Shown here: positions 47,077 through 54,874 of the stretch, in pieces | Layout: the number at the start of each line of letters is the position of its first letter | Position numbering within the stretch: the stretch's first letter is position 1 | NCBI RefSeq assembly: GCF_001186155.3 | Contig: NZ_CP016540.2 | Coordinates: 1,714,001-1,778,000 of the forward strand | Origin: Planococcus versutus | Lineage (GTDB): Bacteria > Bacillota > Bacilli > Bacillales_A > Planococcaceae | Reading direction: 5' to 3' | DNA length: 64,000 nt | The notes under the pieces: model-generated | Database searches by the model: none | Seen by the model: the letters and a program-made list of their open reading frames with translations, nothing else | Told to the model about the DNA's origin: nothing | Made by a program: the position numbers and the translations under genes

Positions 47077-48321
47077 ATGGACTTCTTTTCAGGACCCTAT
47101 GGTTTGGTCACAAGTTTTGTTTTTTGGTATCCATTTCTAATGGCACTTTTTTGGATGGCAGGATCTATTTTTTTTCTGAGAACAAAAGAAAATAACCAAA
47201 GTGACATCGATATAGATGGATTTGATTGGCCAATGATCAGTATCCTCGTTCCTTGTTACAACGAAGAAGATACGATAAAGGAGACCATAGAAAATCTATC
47301 TGGATTGTCCTATCCCAAAAAGGAAATTATTCTAATAAATGACGGATCAACCGATCTAACCGCTTCTCTTTTAGAGGAATTATCAACAAAACATACAGAA
47401 GTAAGAGTAATTCAATTAGAACAGAACCGAGGAAAAGCAAATGCTTTACAAGTTGGCTTATTTGCTGCTAAAGCTGAGTATTTAGTCTGCGTTGATGCAG
47501 ATGCCCTTTTAGCAGATACAGCCCCTTACTATATGATTCATCAGTTTTTTGTAAGTGGAGAACGAGTGGGCGCTGTTACAGGAAGTCCATCTATTCGGAA
47601 TCGAAACACGCTTTTGAGCCGCATGCAATTGGTTGAATATGCTTCAATTATTGGCGCGATCAAGCGAACACAAAGACTGTTAGGCAAAGTAATGACGGTA
47701 TCTGGAGTCGTTGTGACATTTCGTAAAAAAGCATTAGTAGATGTTGGGTTATGGGACCGCGATATGATTACAGAAGACATTGCGGTTAGTTGGAAATTGC
47801 AAAAACGATTTTGGGATGTTCGCTATGAACCTCGTGCAATTTGTTGGATGCTTGTCCCGGAAACACTGTCGGGTATTTGGCAACAGCGAATTCGTTGGGC
47901 GCAAGGAGGACAGGAAGTCGTTTTGCGTCATTGGCGCATCTTATTCAGCTGGAAACAAAGACGGCTGTGGCTTATTTTTTTGGAGCAATGTGTTAGTACA
48001 ATCTGGGCTTTAAGTTGGCTATTTATTACACTGGTTCTTATTTTTTCAGCTAATGCTTTTCAAGATTTATTACTTTGGTTGACATTAACTTCTTTTTTCC
48101 TTGTATTTATTAGCATGATTCAACTGTTTATCTCTCTTGTAATTGATTCTAGACAGAACGGTGTGATGAAGTATTATTTTTGGGCCGCGTGGTATCCGGC
48201 TATTTACTGGATGGTAAACACACTCGTGGTTGTGGTTGCTTTACCAAGAGCCATTAAATCTCGTTACAAAGGAGGTTACGCTGTATGGTCAAGTCCAGAT
48301 CGAGGTCTAAAGAAATCATGA
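47077..48321 (+). CDS. PNAG synthase, PgaC/IcaA-type family 2 glycosyltransferase
   Basis: 414 residues: an N-terminal membrane helix, a cytoplasmic GT2 domain and three or four C-terminal helices. The processive GT signature is complete: DGSTD, VDADALL, ITEDIAVSWKL and QQRIRWAQGG (QxxRW). Like PgaC/IcaA it would polymerise UDP-GlcNAc into poly-beta-1,6-GlcNAc across the membrane. Neighbours (PgaD-like and IcaB-like genes downstream, GH20 divergent) support PNAG rather than hyaluronan or cellulose. GTAGGA precedes the ATG. Confidence 0.88.
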   Translation: MDFFSGPYGLVTSFVFWYPFLMALFWMAGSIFFLRTKENNQSDIDIDGFDWPMISILVPCYNEEDTIKETIENLSGLSYPKKEIILINDGSTDLTASLLEELSTKHTEVRVIQLEQNRGKANALQVGLFAAKAEYLVCVDADALLADTAPYYMIHQFFVSGERVGAVTGSPSIRNRNTLLSRMQLVEYASIIGAIKRTQRLLGKVMTVSGVVVTFRKKALVDVGLWDRDMITEDIAVSWKLQKRFWDVRYEPRAICWMLVPETLSGIWQQRIRWAQGGQEVVLRHWRILFSWKQRRLWLIFLEQCVSTIWALSWLFITLVLIFSANAFQDLLLWLTLTSFFLVFISMIQLFISLVIDSRQNGVMKYYFWAAWYPAIYWMVNTLVVVVALPRAIKSRYKGGYAVWSSPDRGLKKS

Positions 48322-48752
48322 TCATTAGTGGAAATCGTTCAAATTTTAGATTTGTTACCGATCTGCTTATTACTTTATTTTTTTGGGTGTATACAGTGAT
48401 TGTAATCATTTTCATTTTATCAGCTACTACTGGATTTAGTAATGTTGTGACAAGAACGCTAAACACTACATTCAAAACAACAAATAGTGAAGTTCAAGCA
48501 GTGATTTTATTTGGATTTATCGTATTCATTGTTATTTATTTACTATTATTTATTAATCGTCTTTATAATAAAAAACGGTTTGGCAAACTAACCCGGCGAA
48601 CTTATCCAGAAGTGGTTACTCAGCGTGAACTAATCGCATTGCAATTAATGAGTGTCAAAAACATTAAAAAACTTGAAAGCAACTATGTGATTTTTGAAAA
48701 AAATCCAATTATCTCATTAGAAGAGGAAAAAAAGCATGAAGAAAGCGATTAA
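48285..48752 (+). CDS. PgaD/IcaD-like PNAG synthase auxiliary membrane protein
   Basis: 155 residues with two membrane helices (about 29-53 and 71-92) and a cytoplasmic C-terminal helix rich in charge. Size, topology and place just after the GT2 gene match PgaD, which forms the active synthase with PgaC. AAAGGAGG sits 9 bases before the ATG, inside the end of the GT2 gene (37-base overlap). Sequence similarity of PgaD proteins is low, so context carries weight. Confidence 0.72.
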   Translation: MVKSRSRSKEIMIISGNRSNFRFVTDLLITLFFWVYTVIVIIFILSATTGFSNVVTRTLNTTFKTTNSEVQAVILFGFIVFIVIYLLLFINRLYNKKRFGKLTRRTYPEVVTQRELIALQLMSVKNIKKLESNYVIFEKNPIISLEEEKKHEESD

Positions 48753-49605
48753 ATTAATCATTATTTTAGCTTTGGTATACACGATATTTTTGTTCAGAGA
48801 TGACATTAAAGAAAAAGTGTTTACGGTAAATGAGTCAGCGATGTCTTTTCCAGAAGAGCTGAACAAAGAGAGCTGCATAGGTTTAAACTATCATCGTGTG
48901 TTAGAGGATAATTCGCTTGTTCGAATAAGCAGATGGCTGTTAAACTCGGATGAATTGGTTAAGTATAGCGTAGTAACTACAGAATTCGAAGAACAATTAA
49001 AGTCATTAGCCGATGCAGGGGCTGTGTTTTTGTCAGAAGACGAATTACTTCAAGCAAAAAAATCAGGAAACTTCCCGGCAAAATGCGTATGGGTTTCTTT
49101 TGACGACATTGATTACTCAGTTTATAAAAATGCCTTTCCAATCTTGAAAAAAGCAAACGTTCCATTTACCATGTTTGTCATTGCAGGACGCGTTGGAGAT
49201 GAAGATTTTAACAACTTAAAAATGGCAACATGGGACCAAATAAGAGAAATGGAAAAGAGTGGACTTGCCAGCGTTGGATCTCATACGTATAAAATGCATC
49301 GATTTGAAAACGAAACTCCCATATTCCTTGTTCCAGAAAATAGAGTGGCATTTAAAAGCGATTTGAAAAAAAGTATTGAAGTTATTGAAAAAGAGCTTGA
49401 AATAACTGTACGTAGCTTCGCTTACCCATACGGGGATACTGATGAGTTTACGGCTCAGGCACTACGGGATCAAGGACTAGAAGCAGGATATATATTAGCA
49501 CCTCAAACAATAGTGCCGACAGATGATAATTTTTACATCAATCGCGTACTTGTTAACGATGCAACACATCGCAATGTCATTCTTCCTTTCATTAAAAGTC
49601 AGTAA
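48736..49605 (+). CDS. PNAG N-deacetylase, IcaB/PgaB-type
   Basis: 289 residues with an N-terminal membrane anchor (about 4-20) and an extracellular polysaccharide deacetylase (CE4) domain. Metal and catalytic motifs: CIGLNYHRVL, VWVSFDDID (Asp pair), GSHTYKMH (His pair) and AYPYGDTDEF. It would remove some acetyl groups from PNAG, giving the polymer positive charge for surface retention. It overlaps the PgaD-like gene by 17 bases and ends the operon. No IcaC-type membrane acyltransferase gene follows. Confidence 0.85.
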   Translation: MKKAIKLIIILALVYTIFLFRDDIKEKVFTVNESAMSFPEELNKESCIGLNYHRVLEDNSLVRISRWLLNSDELVKYSVVTTEFEEQLKSLADAGAVFLSEDELLQAKKSGNFPAKCVWVSFDDIDYSVYKNAFPILKKANVPFTMFVIAGRVGDEDFNNLKMATWDQIREMEKSGLASVGSHTYKMHRFENETPIFLVPENRVAFKSDLKKSIEVIEKELEITVRSFAYPYGDTDEFTAQALRDQGLEAGYILAPQTIVPTDDNFYINRVLVNDATHRNVILPFIKSQ

Positions 49606-50122
49606 GGTTCAAATAAAGAACATCAGAGAGTAGTGTTTTCTAAAAGTTACGTTTGAACGCTAACTTTTAGGAGGCATTACTAATCTTGAAGTTCTTTTTC
49701 TTTTTGATCTTTATACGAATAGTTAATAGCTTCTTTTATATCTGATCCTTAATTTTCGTACCATTCATTTTATCGCAGCCATAAGCTATTCATGCATTGA
49801 ACTATACATATAAATTTTATAATTCTGTTGAAAATCAAACGTATCCGAAAAAACTGCAATAGAAAAATATATTTTATTTTTAACACTAGCATATAAGCAA
49901 GGTCCATACGACATCAATAAAAATCGCCACGACCACATTTGGCACTCCTATCCAAAAGAAACAGCTCTGGCCATATGAACCAGAAAGAGATTCTAGACTT
50001 TCTTCTGACGTTTAATTAGGTCACCCCCAAAGTACTCAATTGCAACATGTCCTTTGAATTATTCTTGAATTTCAGACCTTGTTTGACTTAAATTGATAAT
50101 TTACGATATCAGATTCATAGTA
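49606..50122. other. gene-free stretch
   Basis: No gene seen. A hairpin at 49640-49672 (CTAAAAGTTA ... TAACTTTTAG) lies just after the PNAG operon and may terminate it. The rest is AT-rich and stop-filled in all frames. Confidence 0.5.
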
Positions 50123-50150
50123 GCTACCGATAATGCTTGCTATATAAACT
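50123..50150 (+). other. dif-like XerC/XerD site 4
   Basis: XerC-type half GCTACCGATAA (same as site 1), spacer TGCTTG, XerD-type half CTATATAAACT. Four mismatches to the consensus. It separates the PNAG module from the immunity-gene/mazEF module. Confidence 0.62.
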
Positions 50151-50307
50151 ATGTCCTTCACCATGACTGCTGTAAATCCCGATAGACTAGTCTTTTGAAT
50201 GTAGTTTACTTAGAGGTATAGTACATTCAGAACCACAAGTAGTTTATTCCGGCGCTATTACTACGTATAGCTGGTGATTTACTACATGAATAGGTTGGTT
50301 CGCTTTT

Positions 50308-50532
50308 TTACTTCATCATCTCGTTATAAATATAGAAGTGGTAAAAGGCTGGGATTAACAAAGCGCCTGCAATACAAATAAGTGCAGCTATTTTGCTCCT
50401 CTCTCTTAATCGATGCTCACCGCTCTTCAAGTGCTCAAAAAAAGTGAATGTAAAATAAATGCTGAAAATCAGCAGTGTTGTCGACAAAATCCCGAGCCAA
50501 TTTCCTGTTCCAAACATGCCTAAATTAGACAT
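50308..50532 (-). CDS. small two-helix membrane protein, unknown
   Basis: 74 residues with two hydrophobic segments (about 11-32 and 47-68) and a charged loop (EHLKSGEHRLRERSK). An AAGGAAG site is upstream of the ATG. Family not recognised. Confidence 0.65.
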   Translation of the reverse strand: MSNLGMFGTGNWLGILSTTLLIFSIYFTFTFFEHLKSGEHRLRERSKIAALICIAGALLIPAFYHFYIYNEMMK

Positions 50533-50593
50533 CCAATTATCTTCCTTTCCTTTATCCTTTTTTTAAAGCTAAGGAATATCATTTCTAAAAAAA

Positions 50594-50648
50594 CACGACT
50601 GTAGCTTGACTGTACTTGAATTACGGAAGGATTCAATAAAAAGTCGTG
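50594..50648 (-). terminator. terminator of the 49-residue protein gene
   Basis: CACGACT and AGTCGTG pair across a long loop, with a seven-T run on the minus strand. It lies just past the gene at 50699. Confidence 0.55.
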
Positions 50649-50698
50649 CTCTTTTTTTGAATGTGATCATTCATTTAGCCCTTCTATTTTAGTTAAGC

Positions 50699-50848
50699 TT
50701 ATCTTCTGTCTTCCTTTTTTTTTATAAAATGATCCATTCTTAGTGCAATATAAATCAAGACCATTGCCGCAATGGCTTCCCAAATCCCTCCGAAAAAGAA
50801 CCCTATGACTGCACCAAAAACAATATAAATGGCAAGCGTTTTCTCCAT
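50699..50848 (-). CDS. 49-residue membrane protein, unknown
   Basis: MEKTLAIYIVFGAVIGFFFG, then GIWEAIAAMVLIYIALRM and a lysine-rich tail. There are two hydrophobic segments joined by a short turn. GAGGAGG lies 7 bases before the ATG, a strong site, and a terminator follows. A longer overlapping frame (50667-50957) has an unlikely Cys/His/Trp-rich composition and no site, so this short one is preferred. Family not recognised. Confidence 0.7.
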   Translation of the reverse strand: MEKTLAIYIVFGAVIGFFFGGIWEAIAAMVLIYIALRMDHFIKKKEDRR

Positions 50849-50962
50849 TCCAATAACCTCCTCTATTCCTAAATATTAGTATAACTGAAAAAGAGTATGA
50901 GGTTGTTTTAATTTTGATAGTCCTATGAATTGGAAATTTCTTAAGTAGTTCATCCAATAAAT

Positions 50963-51406
50963 CTATAATTTATGAATCACTTCAAACCGTTCACATACTA
51001 GAAGCATGGTTTCTGAGTACGGTAAATTATGTACTTTTAGTTCACTTTTAAAAAATTGTTCATGAGCATTCCACCAATAGGTATAATCGCCTTCGCCTTC
51101 TGCTAAAGCAAATTCAATTGGAACTTCATTCATCGGCCAAATCGAGACATCTGTCACTTTAATTATTGCAACGGGCAATTCCTTTGAATTTAATACAATG
51201 TTATATTGGCCTACCTGCGGTAATGGTTCATTTTCAAATTCATACCATACGTGAGCTGAGCATGTCGCTTTTTTTTTCCCCTCGACTACTAAACTAGCTA
51301 ACCAATCTGCATCAGCACCGAATTGAAATGCTTCTACTTCGTTTGTCTGGATTTGGCCTTGACTTGTCCAGTAATCGTTCCAAAACTTTAATGTTTTTTC
51401 ATTCAT
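50963..51406 (-). CDS. ASCH domain protein
   Basis: 147 residues with the ASCH fold pattern: FQFGADADWLASLVVEGKKKATCSAHV, then YNIVLNSKELPVAIIKVTDV and EFALAEGEGDYTYWWNAHEQFF. ASCH proteins are related to PUA domains and may bind RNA or act as nucleases or amidohydrolases. Similar to YhfF-type proteins. AGGAG precedes the ATG. Monocistronic. The precise role is unknown. Confidence 0.85.
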   Translation of the reverse strand: MNEKTLKFWNDYWTSQGQIQTNEVEAFQFGADADWLASLVVEGKKKATCSAHVWYEFENEPLPQVGQYNIVLNSKELPVAIIKVTDVSIWPMNEVPIEFALAEGEGDYTYWWNAHEQFFKSELKVHNLPYSETMLLVCERFEVIHKL

Positions 51407-51473
51407 AAAATCTCCTCGATTCCTAAGTAGTTTTGTGATTTGCTATTAGCAAATCTACTAATGAAAAAGTGCC

Positions 51474-51725
51474 CTATGTTTTTTTAGTAGCCTCCCATAT
51501 TTTTAAAGCTACCAGGTAGCACTTTTCGATTGATAAAAATATTTCAAACCATTTTATGAAAACTTGTCTGATTTTTAATGCAAGTTCATCAACCGATTTC
51601 ACATCGGGCAAGAGCGCTGCAATATCTTTGATTTCAGGAGTGTATTCATCCTCTGGGCAAAAGTCCAATAAATTAATCGGATCCCATTCGTCAATGATAC
51701 TTTTTACCAATATATACTCATTCAT
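51474..51725 (-). CDS. DUF1871-like small protein
   Basis: 83 residues, helical and acidic. IIDEWDPINLLDFCPEDEYTPEIKDIAAL, then the ALKIRQVF segment, matches DUF1871 (YugE-like). Members often lie in clusters of toxin-immunity genes; function is unproven. GGTGG favours the second ATG (51725). Palindrome P2 lies 55 bases upstream. Confidence 0.7.
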   Translation of the reverse strand: MNEYILVKSIIDEWDPINLLDFCPEDEYTPEIKDIAALLPDVKSVDELALKIRQVFIKWFEIFLSIEKCYLVALKIWEATKKT

Positions 51726-51780
51726 AGTCATCCACCGAATCTATGCTTTATTTTTTCTAGTAGCGCCTCGGCTCTTTATC

Positions 51781-51814
51781 TGAATGTAACTTAATTACTA
51801 TTATGTTACATTTA
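51781..51814. repeat. palindromic repeat P2
   Basis: TGAATGTAACTTAAT, loop TACT, ATTATGTTACATTTA. Two mismatches between arms. It lies 12 bases past the 3' end of the gene at 51827. Confidence 0.8.
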
Positions 51815-51826
51815 CAATCTATCACT

Positions 51827-52249
51827 TTAATTCATTTTAGGTCTCTTTAAGATATATCTTGGAGGCGACCCAAAACCTTGTTCAGCTTCAAAATAGGCTA
51901 ATTCTCCAGGAATGCACGAAATGATTGAAGGAAAACCAAAACCAACTGCATGTTCCAATGCTTCTTGCAACGGCAGTTCTTTTCCGTCTATCTTTTCATT
52001 GTAAGACAGTGAGTAGCACATCTTTGCAGCACCGTTACTTTTTAGCAGCTCGTAAATGTATTTGGGACTTGAGTTCGGTGGGGGAATCTCAAACATGTAT
52101 TTTTCCTTTAACATCTTTGTATATTGGTGACAGAGCCGATTCAATGAATGATTCCTTTTCTTAGGTGTAAATAATTCATAAAGAACTCTTTCCTGCATCT
52201 GTTTTTCAAAAAAAGATTTCACAATTAATTCTTCCATTTCCTTCTTCAT
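51827..52249 (-). CDS. unknown protein, possible immunity factor
   Basis: 140 residues, soluble, starting MKKEMEELIVKSFFEKQ. It ends with AYFEAEQGFGSPPRYILKRPK. Family not recognised; the size and setting among SMI1/KNR4, DUF1871 and DUF4279 genes suggest an immunity-type protein. GGAAGGAG lies 9 bases before the ATG at 52249. A longer open frame (MNVTYCELSYIQ) arises only because palindrome P3 is open in that frame. It is flanked by P2 and P3 as a one-gene unit. Confidence 0.75.
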   Translation of the reverse strand: MKKEMEELIVKSFFEKQMQERVLYELFTPKKRNHSLNRLCHQYTKMLKEKYMFEIPPPNSSPKYIYELLKSNGAAKMCYSLSYNEKIDGKELPLQEALEHAVGFGFPSIISCIPGELAYFEAEQGFGSPPRYILKRPKMN

Positions 52250-52302
52250 TTTGCTTTGCTCCTTCCCACTCTGCTTATTAAGCAATTCACAATTTACGGT
52301 CT

Positions 52303-52340
52303 TTTGAATATAACTTAATTCACAATAAGTTACATTCAAA
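52303..52340. repeat. palindromic repeat P3
   Basis: Arms TTTGAATATAACTTA and TAAGTTACATTCAAA (one mismatch) around ATTCACAA. It lies 11 bases past the 3' end of the gene at 52352. Confidence 0.85.
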
Positions 52341-52351
52341 TTCCTAGTGAA

Positions 52352-52714
52352 TTAAAGCATTTTCTCTCTATCAGGTTCTTTCAAAAACACATCTTCACCT
52401 TCATCAAATCCTTCGGGTCTCCAGTGATCTTCTGGCAGTCCACTTTCCTCAAACAACTTTCGAAGCTTTTTAATGGCTTCATTCCAAGATGAAAATACTT
52501 CAAAAGCATAAGGTGGTTCTGCCTCGTCATCATTCCATACAGCCCATTTTTTATTGGGAAGCTGTGTCGCAGAGTACCAAGTATCTCCTTCCATTTCATA
52601 TATACCAAAAGTATTTTCAAAAGTGATATCCCAATTCGGATAACCTAATTCCTCTGCAAATTGATGGTATTTTTCAAAGATCCACTTGTGCAAAATCTTT
52701 TTTAAACGCCACAT
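52352..52714 (-). CDS. unknown protein, possible immunity factor
   Basis: 120 residues rich in Trp and acidic residues (MWRLKKILHKWIFEKYHQFA; WAVWNDDEAEPPYAF; GLPEDHWRPEGFDEGED). Family not recognised. The true start is the ATG at 52714 behind GGGAGTGA. The 19 extra codons upstream belong to palindrome P4 being open in frame. It forms a one-gene unit between P3 and P4. Confidence 0.75.
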   Translation of the reverse strand: MWRLKKILHKWIFEKYHQFAEELGYPNWDITFENTFGIYEMEGDTWYSATQLPNKKWAVWNDDEAEPPYAFEVFSSWNEAIKKLRKLFEESGLPEDHWRPEGFDEGEDVFLKEPDREKML

Positions 52715-52733
52715 ATCTTCACTCCCATTTGCT

Positions 52734-52773
52734 AATTGAATGTAACTTATCTGCACATAAGTTACATTCAATT
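52734..52773. repeat. palindromic repeat P4
   Basis: The perfect 17-base arms AATTGAATGTAACTTAT and ATAAGTTACATTCAATT flank the loop CTGCAC. It begins 1 base beyond the stop of the short ORF at 52775. Confidence 0.9.
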
Positions 52774-52774
52774 C

Positions 52775-52885
52775 CTACTCTTTATGCCAAAACTTCCAAT
52801 TGGATATTCCTAAGAATCTTTCTCTATTTTCATCAGTTATTTTTGTCTTTCTTTTCAAAGTATATTCAAATTCAAAATTAATCAT
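52775..52885 (-). CDS. 36-residue ORF abutting palindrome P4
   Basis: MINFEFEYTLKRKTKITDEN, then RERFLGISNWKFWHKE and a stop 1 base from P4. GAGGAA lies 4 bases before the ATG, so it can be translated. It may be a very small gene or the start of a longer gene cut off where P4 was joined. Family not recognised. Confidence 0.45.
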   Translation of the reverse strand: MINFEFEYTLKRKTKITDENRERFLGISNWKFWHKE

Positions 52886-52943
52886 GTTGTTCCTCGAGAA
52901 GCGGAAGCTAAGAACTGCAATATAAAAGAAGAGGACAGTTAGA

Positions 52944-53945
52944 TTACACTTTCTTTACCTGGCTCCAGATTTCTTTTAGCAGTTTACCGTTAATGGTGGC
53001 GTTCTCCAATAGATCCCCTACTGTAGGATAGGATTGAAAATCCGTTTGGTAATCGGACAAATGCCAAAGGTTCGAATGTTCGTTCACATGATAAATTTCA
53101 CCTTGATAAGAAAAGCTTTCCATTCCTGTTAGTTCCACGTCTTCTCTTAATTTTTCAAAAGGATAATTCATTTTTTCCTTGATCAAGTCAGCAAACAGTT
53201 GAACATCACTTTCTAAATCTTTTTCAAAATGTGCCAACAATCTATTGAGCGTGGGATCTTCCAACTGGTGAGTCATGCCCCAGATAATTCGGGCCACTTC
53301 AATTCTCACGACTTCACTCGGATGTACGCTTAATTCCTGTAATCGTTTACCAAACCATTTCACATCGACATCGGTATACGACAAGTGCACCAAAGCCATC
53401 ACCAATTCATCACATTTGTTTTGTTGGATAAACCTTTCAAGGTCTTGTTCACTGTATTCCTCTACTGCATCTCCATCTTCTTCACAAGCATCAGATTGCT
53501 CAATAGATAACTTGGTTAAAAATTCATCAAAACTTCCTGCAACTTGTGTGATCTGCTCTGCCTCATTGTCCACGTAAACAATCGGAGGGTTTGAAACGAT
53601 ATTGCGATAATCCATAGCAAGCCAGGTATGTCCATCCCCGCTAAATAGAATGAGTCCTTCTGGCATGTCCCACTCATTCAAAAAATAAGCATTATCAAGA
53701 ATGCCGTTCTGAAGGCCAATTCCTTTAATATGATCAACCGGAATAAATGCGTCATACTGGACCGGAGCCATAGAATGGGGAAAAGCATTATAAAGAATAC
53801 GTCCTCCATTTTGTTCTTTAAGAATTGCTAGGTAAGCGTCAAGAAATGTTATACCGAACATTTCTTCTGCACTTGTTACCATGTCATCTGTCAGAGATTG
53901 TAGCTTAAATTCATGACTCTCTTCTTCCCAAATACTTGTCGCCAA
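52944..53945 (-). CDS. SMI1/KNR4 family protein (immunity type)
   Basis: 333 residues. The N-terminal part (about 15-155) follows the SMI1/KNR4 pattern: MFGITFLDAYLAILKEQNGGRI, then EGLILFSGDGHTWLAMDYR and PPIVYVDNEAEQITQVAGSFDEFL. The C-terminal part is helical and repeat-like with a final YPTVGDLLENATING block. SMI1 proteins commonly neutralise polymorphic or contact-dependent toxins. No toxin gene is visible nearby, so it would be an orphan immunity gene. GAGGT is 7 bases before TTG 53945; a GTG at 53954 is too close to it. Confidence 0.85.
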   Translation of the reverse strand: MATSIWEEESHEFKLQSLTDDMVTSAEEMFGITFLDAYLAILKEQNGGRILYNAFPHSMAPVQYDAFIPVDHIKGIGLQNGILDNAYFLNEWDMPEGLILFSGDGHTWLAMDYRNIVSNPPIVYVDNEAEQITQVAGSFDEFLTKLSIEQSDACEEDGDAVEEYSEQDLERFIQQNKCDELVMALVHLSYTDVDVKWFGKRLQELSVHPSEVVRIEVARIIWGMTHQLEDPTLNRLLAHFEKDLESDVQLFADLIKEKMNYPFEKLREDVELTGMESFSYQGEIYHVNEHSNLWHLSDYQTDFQSYPTVGDLLENATINGKLLKEIWSQVKKV

Positions 53946-54099
53946 AATATTCACCTCTATTTTATTATCTTTAAGAATTGATTTGGACCACTTAGCTTAA
54001 ATATACTTAGAACTCTCATGAATAGCTAGATAATTTTGGAAATAAAAGCATGCATAAAAGTACAAGTTTACGGACAAAAAATGAGTTCCAGTACTCAAA

Positions 54100-54124
54100 A
54101 AGACCAATCATAATGATTGGTCTT
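54100..54124 (-). terminator. terminator of mazEF
   Basis: AAGACCAATCA and TGATTGGTCTT form a perfect stem followed by TTTTT-rich sequence on the minus strand, just past mazF. Confidence 0.8.
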
Positions 54125-54131
54125 CCTTTCT

Positions 54132-54500
54132 TTACCCTATAAAAGTAATGGCATCGATGATAGCCTTGCATTCTTCAATCAACTCTTGATCGGCCTCGTC
54201 TGTTAATCGTGCAGCTCTAGCCAATGGATCAATTGCCTTTATCTTTTCACACAATACATACCCAATTGTCTGATTATTTACTACGCTGTTCTTGTTATTC
54301 TTGGTTCTTCCATTTACCGGTACATGAGTCGGGTAACCTTTATTCGTATTGGTAATTGGCAAGACCCAAATTAAGTCGGTCTCTTTATGTACATTTTCTT
54401 CTGAAACAACGATGGCTGGACGATAACCTTGCTGTTCGTGCCCTTTTGCCGGCGACATATCGACCTTTATAATATCTCCAACTTTAAAAAATCTTGTCAT
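54132..54500 (-). CDS. MazF/PemK family mRNA interferase toxin
   Basis: 122 residues with the MazF barrel: FKVGDIIKVDMSPAKGHEQQGYRPAIVVS, then LPITNTNKGYPTHVPVNG and EKIKAIDPLARAARL. It cleaves mRNA when its antitoxin is lost. GGAGGA is 6 bases before the second ATG (54500), preferred over the ATG at 54503. It follows the MazE gene at 54584, with a strong hairpin in the gap. It makes the module self-retaining. Confidence 0.92.
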   Translation of the reverse strand: MTRFFKVGDIIKVDMSPAKGHEQQGYRPAIVVSEENVHKETDLIWVLPITNTNKGYPTHVPVNGRTKNNKNSVVNNQTIGYVLCEKIKAIDPLARAARLTDEADQELIEECKAIIDAITFIG

Positions 54501-54523
54501 CATTGCTCCTCCAATTAAATAGT

Positions 54524-54557
54524 GCCTGTACTTTTCCATTGAGGATTAAGTACAGGC
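54524..54557 (-). promoter_or_regulatory. hairpin between mazE and mazF
   Basis: GCCTGTACTT and AAGTACAGGC pair perfectly around a 14-base loop, with no T run after it. It sits between the antitoxin stop and the toxin ribosome site. It could lower toxin yield relative to antitoxin. Confidence 0.55.
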
Positions 54558-54583
54558 AAACGATTTTTGAGCCTATTAATTGC

Positions 54584-54865
54584 TTACCAATCTTCTTTTC
54601 CGACTGGTTCTACTTCATCCCAAAGTGCTTCAGGCTCAGGTTTTTCACCATTATAACCAATAAATAACTTTTGAAACGGAGTTAACTGGCTTTTTCGAAC
54701 TAATGAAATTCGATTTGGTTCAATCTCAACATCAAATACAACATCATCAGTTGCATTGAATCCTGCCTCCTCAAGGATATCTTTTGTAAGCCGAACTCCT
54801 TTACTGTTACCCCAATTCTGAAGTTTAGCCTCTCGGCGACTAACTTTCTGCTTGATTTGCGGCAT
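54584..54865 (-). CDS. MazE/AbrB-type antitoxin
   Basis: 93 residues. The N-terminal swapped-hairpin DNA-binding domain reads KLQNWGNSKGVRLTKDILEEAGFN, then DDVVFDVEIEPNRISLVRK. The acidic C-terminal tail (EKPEPEALWDEVEPVGKEDW) would wrap around MazF. GAGGAG is 9 bases before the ATG at 54865. It is the first gene of mazEF. Confidence 0.9.
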   Translation of the reverse strand: MPQIKQKVSRREAKLQNWGNSKGVRLTKDILEEAGFNATDDVVFDVEIEPNRISLVRKSQLTPFQKLFIGYNGEKPEPEALWDEVEPVGKEDW

Positions 54866-54874
54866 GTGAATCAA

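Noticed and set aside
50667..50957. 96-codon minus-strand frame
   Set aside because: Unlikely Cys/His/Trp-rich composition and no ribosome site. The 49-residue frame at 50699-50848 in the other frame has GAGGAGG and a membrane-protein pattern.
52303..52771. Long frames starting MNVTY at 52339 and 52771 and the related start at 63745
   Set aside because: The extra N-terminal codons come from palindromes P3, P4 and P8 being open in frame. True ribosome sites lie at 52249, 52714 and 63649.
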